From Eretmocerus hayati (taxonomy: Eukaryota; Arthropoda; Insecta; Hymenoptera; Aphelinidae): a stretch of 64,000 bases of DNA. A model generated the notes under the pieces. The model did not search any database. It worked only from the letters and a program-made list of their open reading frames with translations, and was not told where the DNA came from. Below are positions 37,301 to 45,776 of the stretch, in pieces. Within the stretch, counting starts at the first letter, position 1; each line of letters starts with the position of its first letter. The translations under genes were made by a program, and so were the position numbers. The stretch spans positions 59,980,454-60,044,453 of the forward strand of contig CM056742.1 of assembly GCA_029851415.1 (NCBI GenBank). Reading direction: 5' to 3'.

Positions 37301-37568
37301 GTGGTGTGCACGTTTTCCCCCTCACCTCTCTTATCAACAAATCGGCTCATTTGTATTTATACTCCTTTGAGCTTTGATCTCATTCAAAACTGGCTTTTCT
37401 TCATTCTACTATCGTGGTAAATTTACTCTGCACTCGCTTGTGACTTTAAAAATTCTATTTCTCTTTTCGCTTAAAATTCTTTACCCATATGGTACCGGTA
37501 ATCCTCGATGATGTTAGGTGACACTGCTTGGCGTGGATTTTGATGGTGATGGTGTGTGGCTGCTACTG
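34385..37568. other. Long 3' region of the LTR element, no confident gene
   Basis: 3.2 kb between the env stop and the 3' LTR. Minus-strand open stretches at 37340-36864, 36691-36371 and 36597-36163 lack domains, and most lack an ATG. Much of 34550-36200 is AT-rich. It may be an untranslated tail, an accessory-gene region or a nested insertion. Confidence 0.5.
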
Positions 37569-39549
37569 TTATTCGCGTGCTCGTCGGCTACGCCGGTCCG
37601 ACGGCATGCGTTGCGCCTGATGATTTCTGGAGTTGAGGTTGTCGTGCTCGTGCGACGGCGACCGACGGGTAGCGTCCGTGCATCCACTTTGTGCGTTGCG
37701 TTGCTGCCGTGGATTGGGGTGGTCCCCAACGTGACCCACCTGGTGCAATATGTTCATCGGGATCCCCTCGTCTGCGCCTTCTCCTGCATCGTTTTTCCCA
37801 GTGGTTTCTGAACATATGAAAGATCTTGCCGTATTTAATATTGTCAAATATGGGCTCATTATTTTTCCAAAAATCCTCATCGCCAGAATCGCGATTATTG
37901 ATATGGTGGCTGCCAAAATAAGATACGTTGTGAGGCTATCCTCCAAATTAATAAATTTTTTCGATACGTTTTTGTACTTGCTAATCTCTCGAGCCTTCGA
38001 GATAATGTCACGTAGCCTCGGTGCTGCTTCCAGTGCCTCAATGTGTGTTGGTGCCAGCGATATCTGGTCCTGTTGTAATGTGACTTCCAATGCCTCGAGC
38101 AGGTGGTCTCGGTCAATCTCCCGTTCATGTTTGCTCATTAAATGTGATACATTCAGGTCCAACTTCTGGAAAATTGGCGCAGATTCGGATATAATAATTT
38201 CTTTAGATGCTGTTAGACGTGCGTTGGCTGTGACTGCCATACATCCCGGTAATAGTTTAAGAATTCCCGAACCATTGATAGGTATCGACAGGTGCTCGCT
38301 TCCTCGACATTGTATGAAAAGTCTCTCATCATTCAGTGTCGAGAACGCCCATGAGTTCGGTTCGTGTAGCCTCATCCAGTAGGTTTCCTGCATCCTTGTC
38401 ACTCTGACGTCGCACTGTGTGATGTCTGAGATCGTTCGATTCAGAGCCATCTCAATCTCGCAAGAAGATCTCTCAATGAGTTCCCTAACCGGTGGGTAAT
38501 TTTTACAAATCATCGCGTCACGGAGTTCCGTGCAATCCGCCAGATTGCTGCGATGGAAGCTTATATATGTGTTTGCGACGGTGTCTATCGCGAAGAAGTG
38601 ACGTTTAGGCCACACGTAAGCGAATGTGTCTCTATATTTAGAACTCGTCTCTTGCAAAATTGGGAGGGCTGATGCTCTATAGAGCACATACTCGGCTAGG
38701 TCAAGAAGTGGGATTTCCAGTGAATAAATCATTGTTTTGTTCATCAATATCATGGATGTTTTTGAAATTTTTCCTATTTCCGCAATCGATTCGTTACCTG
38801 AAATTCTTGGAAATTTCACTTCTTGAAGGGCACTACGGATGGCTTGTTCTGATCTCTCTATAGTTTCCGGTGTCATAAAATGGGGATGAATTGAACCCTG
38901 AGCGGCGAATGATACAGTTTCTATTAGAGTTCTGACGTCTGATGAATATTTATTTGCTAATGCCTGGATGAGTTGAATGGTATCTGAGCATACCGCATTA
39001 TCAGTTAGGTTATTCAAATTTCCTCTGACTTTTGCTATTGCATCTTGAAGGTTGGCTAATTTCATAGAATTTTTGCCTAATTCACTCTCGATCAATTCTG
39101 TTTGATTAGCCAGCAGTTCTGCTATACGTCTCGTATCATTCGCTCTCGTTTCAATGACATTCCTGAGTTCACTCTCTGAACGTTCATCGAGTGTCCCAAA
39201 CATTACTTTCATGCCCCTTCCTATGACCGGAAGCCACGACCGGCGTGTACGAGTATTTTTAAAATTAATTGTATTCAACATATGATTCTCATCCTTGCTC
39301 GTCTCGACGATCTGCCCGTGGATTGAGTTCAATTGCGCGTTATGTAGTTTGTCGCTGCAGGCTGTGCTGAGTTGGACCCATGCTTCCCTCAATGAGTCTG
39401 CGGTCGATGCCAAATTGTCGAGTTCTATGCGCTGGACGATCTTCCACGTTGTTGATGTTGTAAACAGTGAAGCCATGCGTTCGACGAGTACTCCCGGTGT
39501 GTGTTCCAACCGTGTTATGAATTTGCTCTGCTGCGCGCCTCTGTCTATA
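37569..39549 (-). CDS. env: Env-like fusion glycoprotein, main exon
   Basis: The frame opens behind a good acceptor (TTTTCCCCTACAG, exon from 39549) and runs to 37569, about 660 codons. A furin-type site RTRR ends at 39240, followed at once by a hydrophobic, glycine-containing segment (SWLPVIGRGMKVMFGTLDE), the layout of the fusion peptide in baculovirus F and gypsy Env proteins. Then come long heptad-rich helices, N-glycosylation motifs (NRTI, NVSH, NLTD), a C-terminal membrane anchor (TYLILAATISIIAILAM, about 37870-37930) and a basic cytoplasmic tail. No internal start suits a secreted protein, so translation is expected from the upstream exon at 48223-48272. No frame damage. In the family this protein sits in the virion envelope and drives membrane fusion. 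Confidence 0.8.
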
Positions 39550-39773
39550 CTGTAGGGGAAAATTTTCTTTGCAATACTTTATCGTATGAAAATCAATTTC
39601 TCAACATTTTCAGAAAGTGAATCAGTTTGAATTTCGGTTTGCAATGCGAACTTCGTCCCTGGGCCGGAGTAATTCCTACGACGGTCAAGGTCGAAGTCGC
39701 TTCCTTACTGTTTTCATGATCTCTTTTGCTACAGGAAAATTGCGCGAGGCTGATTTCCTTCTGAATTTTCGTA

Positions 39774-42700
39774 CTATAGGTTAATTCCGTCGTCTTCAGC
39801 GGCTCGTCCCTGGGCCGGAGTAGTTTTTACGACGGCCGAGGTCGAGTCTGCTGGGACATCAAGTTTTTCTTCTGAGGTTTTTAAAATCAAAACGTCAGCT
39901 TTTTGCATTGAAAAGTTGGCTTCGGCCATGTCAGTCTTGACCTCCGCGCATCTCTTGATTTGATCGATGCGGACCACTTTCGTGGTGTCATTGTTTATGA
40001 GAGTTACATTCTTCGTATTGTAATTTATATCTACAATTTCATATGGCCCTGTATATTGGGGGGCTAATTTATGCTTAATTGGTAATTTTAGTACGTAGAC
40101 TAATTCGCCTTCGCGAAAATGGCATGAATTCGAGGCTTTCATATCGTAGTTATGTTTATAGCGATACTTAGCATAATTGGCATGGAGGGCAGCCAGGGTC
40201 TGGATTTGTTGTAGTTCAGTCCTTCTGTCCTCTACATAATCGTCGTAGGTCGGTGAGTCTTCCTGTTGTTTGCCTGGTCCTGGCAGCCTGACGTTGTGAC
40301 CCAATATGAGAGTGAATGGAGGGTAGCCTGTCGACGCGCTCTCCATGGCGTTAATCGAGAACTGTGCCATTGGTAGTACTTTGTCCCAATCCGACCGGTC
40401 CTTGGCGAAGGCCTTGAGGAATTCAGTCAACGTGGCATGCATTCGCTCAATCATGCCGTTACTCATGGGGGAGTATGGTGATGTGTTATATTTCCGTATA
40501 CCAAAAGCCTCTGCGAAATCTTCCAAAATTCTATTAATAAAGTGTTTGCCCATGTCGCTCAAAATTGAGCCGGGTGGTCCAAAGTAAGCAATTACTTTGT
40601 CCAATAGTCCTCTCGCTACTTCGTGAGCTGTTGCATGACGCGTTGGTATCAGAATGACATATCTTGTCAGCTGATCCTGGACTGATAAGATGTGCTTGTA
40701 ACCATTTTTCGAAGGGCACGGTGGCGTATAAAAATCAATTGCAACTTTGTCAAACGGGCGTGCTGGTGTGTCAACCAGCCTCAGTGGCAGGCGTACTTTT
40801 TGGCGTACTAATTTGTCAATTGCGCACCCGTCACATCGCTCGACTGTACTCTTGACATCTTCACGCATGGTCTTCCAATAATAACTGCGCGCGAGTTGAT
40901 TGTACGTTTTATTTATCCCGCGGTGGGCTCCGCTCGTCGATGCGTGAAATTCGTTGATGATTTTGAATCGATCGCTTGCTGGAGGTACTTTGAGGTTGTG
41001 TTTGAAGAGCACAGCCTTGATCGGTAAACCTTCAAATACTTGTTCAAATAATGAAACTATCTTCGGCCACAAAGTTGGCGCAAAAATCTGATTATCCTGT
41101 ATCATCCCTATGCTCTTCAAACCCCTCTTGCGGACTAAATTTCTCAAATTTTGTAATACCTTTTTGATGTCTTTTTGTAATGGCTTCTCGCCAATATAAT
41201 TTTTCACGAAAGCTGCAAAGGTGCTCAAATTGCCTGCTCGAAATTCGTGAATGTCGCCAATTGAAAAGTTCCGCGTTTGCATCGTTTCTGCCTCGATATA
41301 ATCCCTCTCAAGCAGCGAAGTAATCGTTTCAGTATTTGTATGCCCATCACATGACGCAAAGAATGCCACATTCTCTCTGTAGCGAAATGCATGCTCGTCT
41401 ACTGTAAGCAGTTTTTGCAGAGGTTGTGCTAGTTCACTGTCCCCCAGTGCCCATGGTGGCTTTTCACGCGGCGGTCGGGATTTTATGACTTGGTATTTGT
41501 CAAGCGCTGACGTGTGCGCTTTTGCCCGTGTTGCCTGCTCCTCGAGGTGTGATTGAACTTGAATTATTTCTTGCTCAATGTCCCTTGCGCTTACTAATTC
41601 CGCGGGTTCGGGTGGCGCATTCGTTTCGCTATCGCTGGGTTCACGGTTTTCGTCATCGAGCTTCTCGGAATCCGCGTTGTCAGGACTCGGTGTGGGCAGG
41701 AGAGGCGTGAAATGCTCACCAAGCATGTCCAGGTGCAGGTGTACGAATTCTGCGGAGTCGTTTGCAATAGTTTGCGAATATGAAATTTCGCCGAACGCGT
41801 CTAGCGCGTGAATGCAGACATTTTTATTATAGAGTCGCGAATATAAGAATATACAATCGTCATTGCCATATTCTTCATCGCTAGTCAAAATTCTTATCGT
41901 TGACTCTGCGTCTATGCATTCTCTCAATAATGCCTGACCTCTTGTCAAAAGGTCTCTTCTCATTTCACGTGCGTGAATCTCTAGCTTTTCGATTACAATC
42001 AGGGACCAAAATAGGCAGTTGCCCTTGGGTAAATTTGGTATATCTACGACTCTCTGCAGCTTTATATGACACTCTGCACATGAATTGTATGGTAGAAATT
42101 TCTTAAACTTCTCATCTAGCATTGGTACGTTTTCGGAAAGTTGTGTAAGCATCTCACCCTCTGTTGTTGATTCATTCGCGACGGTAGTTGTGTCGAGCGC
42201 AATCCTTTTGTCACGTAGCCCGTCTGATGTCTCCCTGCATGATGTTACGGGAGTCGAGTGAGTTGAGAGCACATCCCGAGTTGGCTCAACTGAGTCCAGT
42301 GGGGGCGGGCTCTCTCTCTCTTCGAACTGTGGCTTATCGTTTAGTGGATTGGACTCTGCATTTGTCTCGTTACTCTGTTTCTTATTACGATGTATGATTC
42401 GCTTGGTGCGATCATCCGACGGATCGAGATTCTGTGCCGGCTCTGTCATTGCGTTTATGAACAATGGGCCCCCTTCACCTTGCGCCAATAAGCTACCGCT
42501 CGCGTCGCGCACCCGAAAATCGACATAATACCCGCTAACGGGTTTGACCGGAATTGCTGCGTTTTCTCCCTGGTTTTGTGATTGAGTTTGACTTTCATTT
42601 TCCGGATTTTGATTTTGAAAATTTGGGACTGCGTCTTGAATAATCTCCATACTCTTAATTCTCGGAAATTCTATCGTTCCTGTATTCTGGTTCTCTAAAA

Positions 42701-45700
42701 ATATTTTTGAAACGTAATCGTGGTCTGGGATTGGATATACGTTTGGTGTAACACCCTTCTGTAAAGAATGAGATAGAATTATTGTTTCTAACGGGGGATC
42801 TTGCAGCAATTCACTCCCCCCGTCGGATCTCTCTGCCCTTTGATATTGATCCATGGTTGTCTCTCGGACTGCGTTCTCATTTGCCGACTCGCGTGTGTGG
42901 GTATTCCCAGTGCTCGGGTTCTGTGCTAACGATGATTCGAAGGGTCTTGACGAGTCAGCTGTTGGTTGCGCTCGCAGCTGGTTTTGGATATTGAGAGCTG
43001 GGTACCGGTCTCTCAGACGTTTCGATGACCGCGTCTTCTGAAAGACTCTTCTGGGCCTGTTTTGCTTTTGCGGTTTTTGACTTGCTTCTATTTCGGATGT
43101 CGATTCGCATGGATTCTCCGGTATTCTCTTTCTCGTAGGCTGAGCTTCCGCTTCAGTTGATTCAGTTTCGACGATCTTTGATTTTTCGGCGCCTACTACG
43201 CGATGCGCGCGTGTTTTTCGTACTTGATTTGACGGAAAATCGGTACTTTCGGGTGACTCCTCTGCCTCTTGCTGCTCGGCTAATGCGTACAATTCACTAC
43301 GCGGGAGTTCTGGGTTAATTTCCCCCTCTCTGATCACAGGATTTCGCGATAGAGCATCAGCCGCATCATTGAGTTTTCCGGACCTATATTTTATAGTGAA
43401 CGAGAAGTCACGAATCTTGGCCTTCTGACGACGGTATCTTGTGTCATTCTTCGCTCTGTGAAGGTGACTTAAGGGTTCGTGATCAGTGATCACTTCAAAG
43501 TGTCTGCCGTATAGATATGGCTCGTAAGATTGGCACGCGTGTACTATAGCTTCAAATTCTTTATTGTAAGTCGGCCACTTCAGTTCTGCTCCTTTTAGAA
43601 TTCTCGACGCGTATGCTACCGGTCTATTATTTTTGATATCGCCGATTGCCAATACGGATTCCACAGCCCAATCGCTACTGTCGGTAAAGATGATGTACTT
43701 CTCATTTCCCGAGATTTCCGGACTCGCTAAAACGCTATCTGAACATAACGCGTCGCGTAAACTCTCGAATGCCTGTTGTTGCTCTGGACCCCATTCAAAT
43801 GGTTGGTCTTTTTTCGTCAGATCAGTGAGGGGTTTCGCGATCTTCGCGTAATTCTCGATGAATCGTCGGTAGTATCCCGTTAACCCAAGGAATTGCCTGA
43901 CTTTGCGTACGTTCGTGGGTGCAGGGTACTCGCGCACTGCTTCCACTTTCTTGGGATCCGGTTTGATTTTGCCATTACCGACGATGTGGCCTAGAACCTT
44001 GGCCTCGCGTTTCAGAAATTGGCATTTTTTTGGTGATATCGTGAAATTCGCTGCGATTATGCAGGACATGAACTTTCGGAATTTTATTTCGTGGGCTTCT
44101 AGCGAATCCGCCCAAATATACATATCGTCGCAATAGGTGGCTACATCTTCCGGTGAAAGTCCGGCCATTGCCATGAAGACGGCTTCATTAAAAGTGTCTG
44201 GACTCCCTTCCATCCCTTGCGCCATTCGTGCGAATTCCATGTGCCCTAACGGTGTGCTTATCGCACTGTACTTTGCTGACTCATCATCCATCTCGAGCTG
44301 GTAAAATCCGTTCAATAAATCAATTACCGTTATATAGCGAGCGTTCGATAGTTGATCGATTATATCCGCGGTGAATGAGAGTGGCTGGCATGTGCCTACC
44401 GTGTCTTCATTGAGCGGGCGGAAGTCCGCGACGAAACGGTACCTTTTTGTCCCGTCCTTGTCCGGTGATTTCGGTACTAAAAAACAATTTGACCTCCAGG
44501 GCGATCTGGAAGGGCGCAATATGCCGAGATCGCGTAATATTTTTACTTCTTCTATCATCGGGCCCCTCAGAGCGGGTGGCAGTCTATACCTCTTAGCTTT
44601 GAATGGTTTTCCCGATTTCAAAGTGATTTTATGTTTTATATTCAGACTCGTGGCTTCAAGTGGCTCGCCTTCTAATCCAAAACGCCACGGGTCGATGCTA
44701 ATCAGTCTGCGCACGTGCGCGATCTCCTCTTCACTGCATCCCTCGGTATCTACTAGTTTCATTATAATTTCTACTCGCTCGGCTGCTGCCTTATCGCGTG
44801 CGCTCTTATTACTACTCTGCGAGTTCTCAGAAGTTAGCTCCCTAGCTGAGCCTGATCCGGTAAATAATCTGCGAATACAATAAACCGCGTCCTCCCCAAT
44901 GACACGTTTCTCTTCAACATTTTCCCAGGGAATTACTCTCGAAAACTTCCTCAACTTTACCGCTGGGGTATCAATATAAATGGTTTTGTATGAAGTATTC
45001 ATTACTTCTGCGATTCCGTGGCCATTAAAATTCTTCGTGACAAACTTGCCAAAAAGGACTCCGTTCACTAAATGTGTGCGTGGCACCCAGCCTTCTTTTA
45101 CATCGTTCAAAACCTTGAATTTAATGATTCGTCTGACTCTTGGCGGTAGCTTGATTTTCTCTGTGCATTTGAAGGGAATCGAAAAGTTTTCGAATTCAAG
45201 GCAGCGGGCTCTGGGGTTTAATTTACCTCCAAATTCAGTTAAAAAGTCCCACCCGATCAGTCCATCACGATCTAAAAGTATTGAATCGGGGACTACGTGG
45301 AATTGCCATTGCATGCCGTTTATATTCATTATAATCATTCCCATTGAATAAAATTCTCCTTTTGCTACGCCATTAATGCTTAGTATTTCCGACTTGTCTA
45401 TGTCCTCAAGGTTTTCAACTTTACTGGCTTTAATGATGCACACGTCTGCTCCGGAGTCTATGTATAAATCACATTTTCCGTTCTTCGCTTCTTGGTTTTC
45501 AAAAGTTGCAACTGGTGGCATTCTGCCGGTCTTTAAAAATTTTATGGATACCTTTCGAATATTTGCCTGGGTCAATGTTTGAGAATTCACTGTATCATCG
45601 CTATCGTTTGATGTTATTGAATTCGACTCATCATCACCTGACGTATTCTCGCTTGATGGTGAATCGTTCTCTATCACTTGATCGCCAATGTCGCGATCCA

Positions 45701-45776
45701 TCGACGACGTATCGATTTTTACGTCATCAATGCGCCCGTCGCTTGGGGATCGCGGCGGACGTGTTGTTAGTTTAAA
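39774..45776 (-). CDS. pol: Pol polyprotein with OTU-like insertion
   Basis: Open from the frameshift site (45776) to 39774; the first ATG is at 45701 (1975 codons). Residues counted from that Met: aspartic protease DSGAD at 82-86; reverse transcriptase about 370-580 with the FVADFRPLN and YCDDMYIW motifs; RNase H about 665-790 (TDSSDWAV; TDHEPLSHL); low-complexity linker; OTU-like cysteine-protease segment about 1195-1340 (GNCLFWSL with Cys near 1229; GEHFTPLLP with His near 1330); integrase zinc finger about 1600-1640 (HRGINKTYNQL...CDGC) and D, D, E core (AIDFYTP, LSDMGKH, GMIERMH) about 1657-1750. Gypsy Pol proteins are usually near 1000-1200 residues, so 500-600 are extra, mostly between RNase H and integrase. 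All catalytic motifs of RT and integrase are present. Confidence 0.9.
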   Translation of the reverse strand, partial: FKLTTRPPRSPSDGRIDDVKIDTSSMDRDIGDQVIENDSPSSENTSGDDESNSITSNDSDDTVNSQTLTQANIRKVSIKFLKTGRMPPVATFENQEAKNGKCDLYIDSGADVCIIKASKVENLEDIDKSEILSINGVAKGEFYSMGMIIMNINGMQWQFHVVPDSILLDRDGLIGWDFLTEFGGKLNPRARCLEFENFSIPFKCTEKIKLPPRVRRIIKFKVLNDVKEGWVPRTHLVNGVLFGKFVTKNFNGHGIAEVMNTSYKTIYIDTPAVKLRKFSRVIPWENVEEKRVIGEDAVYCIRRLFTGSGSARELTSENSQSSNKSARDKAAAERVEIIMKLVDTEGCSEEEIAHVRRLISIDPWRFGLEGEPLEATSLNIKHKITLKSGKPFKAKRYRLPPALRGPMIEEVKILRDLGILRPSRSPWRSNCFLVPKSPDKDGTKRYRFVADFRPLNEDTVGTCQPLSFTADIIDQLSNARYITVIDLLNGFYQLEMDDESAKYSAISTPLGHMEFARMAQGMEGSPDTFNEAVFMAMAGLSPEDVATYCDDMYIWADSLEAHEIKFRKFMSCIIAANFTISPKKCQFLKREAKVLGHIVGNGKIKPDPKKVEAVREYPAPTNVRKVRQFLGLTGYYRRFIENYAKIAKPLTDLTKKDQPFEWGPEQQQAFESLRDALCSDSVLASPEISGNEKYIIFTDSSDWAVESVLAIGDIKNNRPVAYASRILKGAELKWPTYNKEFEAIVHACQSYEPYLYGRHFEVITDHEPLSHLHRAKNDTRYRRQKAKIRDFSFTIKYRSGKLNDAADALSRNPVIREGEINPELPRSELYALAEQQEAEESPESTDFPSNQVRKTRAHRVVGAEKSKIVETESTEAEAQPTRKRIPENPCESTSEIEASQKPQKQNRPRRVFQKTRSSKRLRDRYPALNIQNQLRAQPTADSSRPFESSLAQNPSTGNTHTRESANENAVRETTMDQYQRAERSDGGSELLQDPPLETIILSHSLQKGVTPNVYPIPDHDYVSKIFLENQNTGTIEFPRIKSMEIIQDAVPNFQNQNPENESQTQSQNQGENAAIPVKPVSGYYVDFRVRDASGSLLAQGEGGPLFINAMTEPAQNLDPSDDRTKRIIHRNKKQSNETNAESNPLNDKPQFEERESPPPLDSVEPTRDVLSTHSTPVTSCRETSDGLRDKRIALDTTTVANESTTEGEMLTQLSENVPMLDEKFKKFLPYNSCAECHIKLQRVVDIPNLPKGNCLFWSLIVIEKLEIHAREMRRDLLTRGQALLRECIDAESTIRILTSDEEYGNDDCIFLYSRLYNKNVCIHALDAFGEISYSQTIANDSAEFVHLHLDMLGEHFTPLLPTPSPDNADSEKLDDENREPSDSETNAPPEPAELVSARDIEQEIIQVQSHLEEQATRAKAHTSALDKYQVIKSRPPREKPPWALGDSELAQPLQKLLTVDEHAFRYRENVAFFASCDGHTNTETITSLLERDYIEAETMQTRNFSIGDIHEFRAGNLSTFAAFVKNYIGEKPLQKDIKKVLQNLRNLVRKRGLKSIGMIQDNQIFAPTLWPKIVSLFEQVFEGLPIKAVLFKHNLKVPPASDRFKIINEFHASTSGAHRGINKTYNQLARSYYWKTMREDVKSTVERCDGCAIDKLVRQKVRLPLRLVDTPARPFDKVAIDFYTPPCPSKNGYKHILSVQDQLTRYVILIPTRHATAHEVARGLLDKVIAYFGPPGSILSDMGKHFINRILEDFAEAFGIRKYNTSPYSPMSNGMIERMHATLTEFLKAFAKDRSDWDKVLPMAQFSINAMESASTGYPPFTLILGHNVRLPGPGKQQEDSPTYDDYVEDRRTELQQIQTLAALHANYAKYRYKHNYDMKASNSCHFREGELVYVLKLPIKHKLAPQYTGPYEIVDINYNTKNVTLINNDTTKVVRIDQIKRCAEVKTDMAEANFSMQKADVLILKTSEEKLDVPADSTSAVVKTTPAQGRAAEDDGINL

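Noticed and set aside
36163..37340. Minus-strand ORFs of 106-158 aa behind env as accessory genes
   Set aside because: Most lack ATG, none has a domain, and composition is that of noncoding sequence. Kept only as a question.
37750..38382. 210-aa plus-strand ORF antisense to env
   Set aside because: It mirrors the env coding frame and has no domain or start context.
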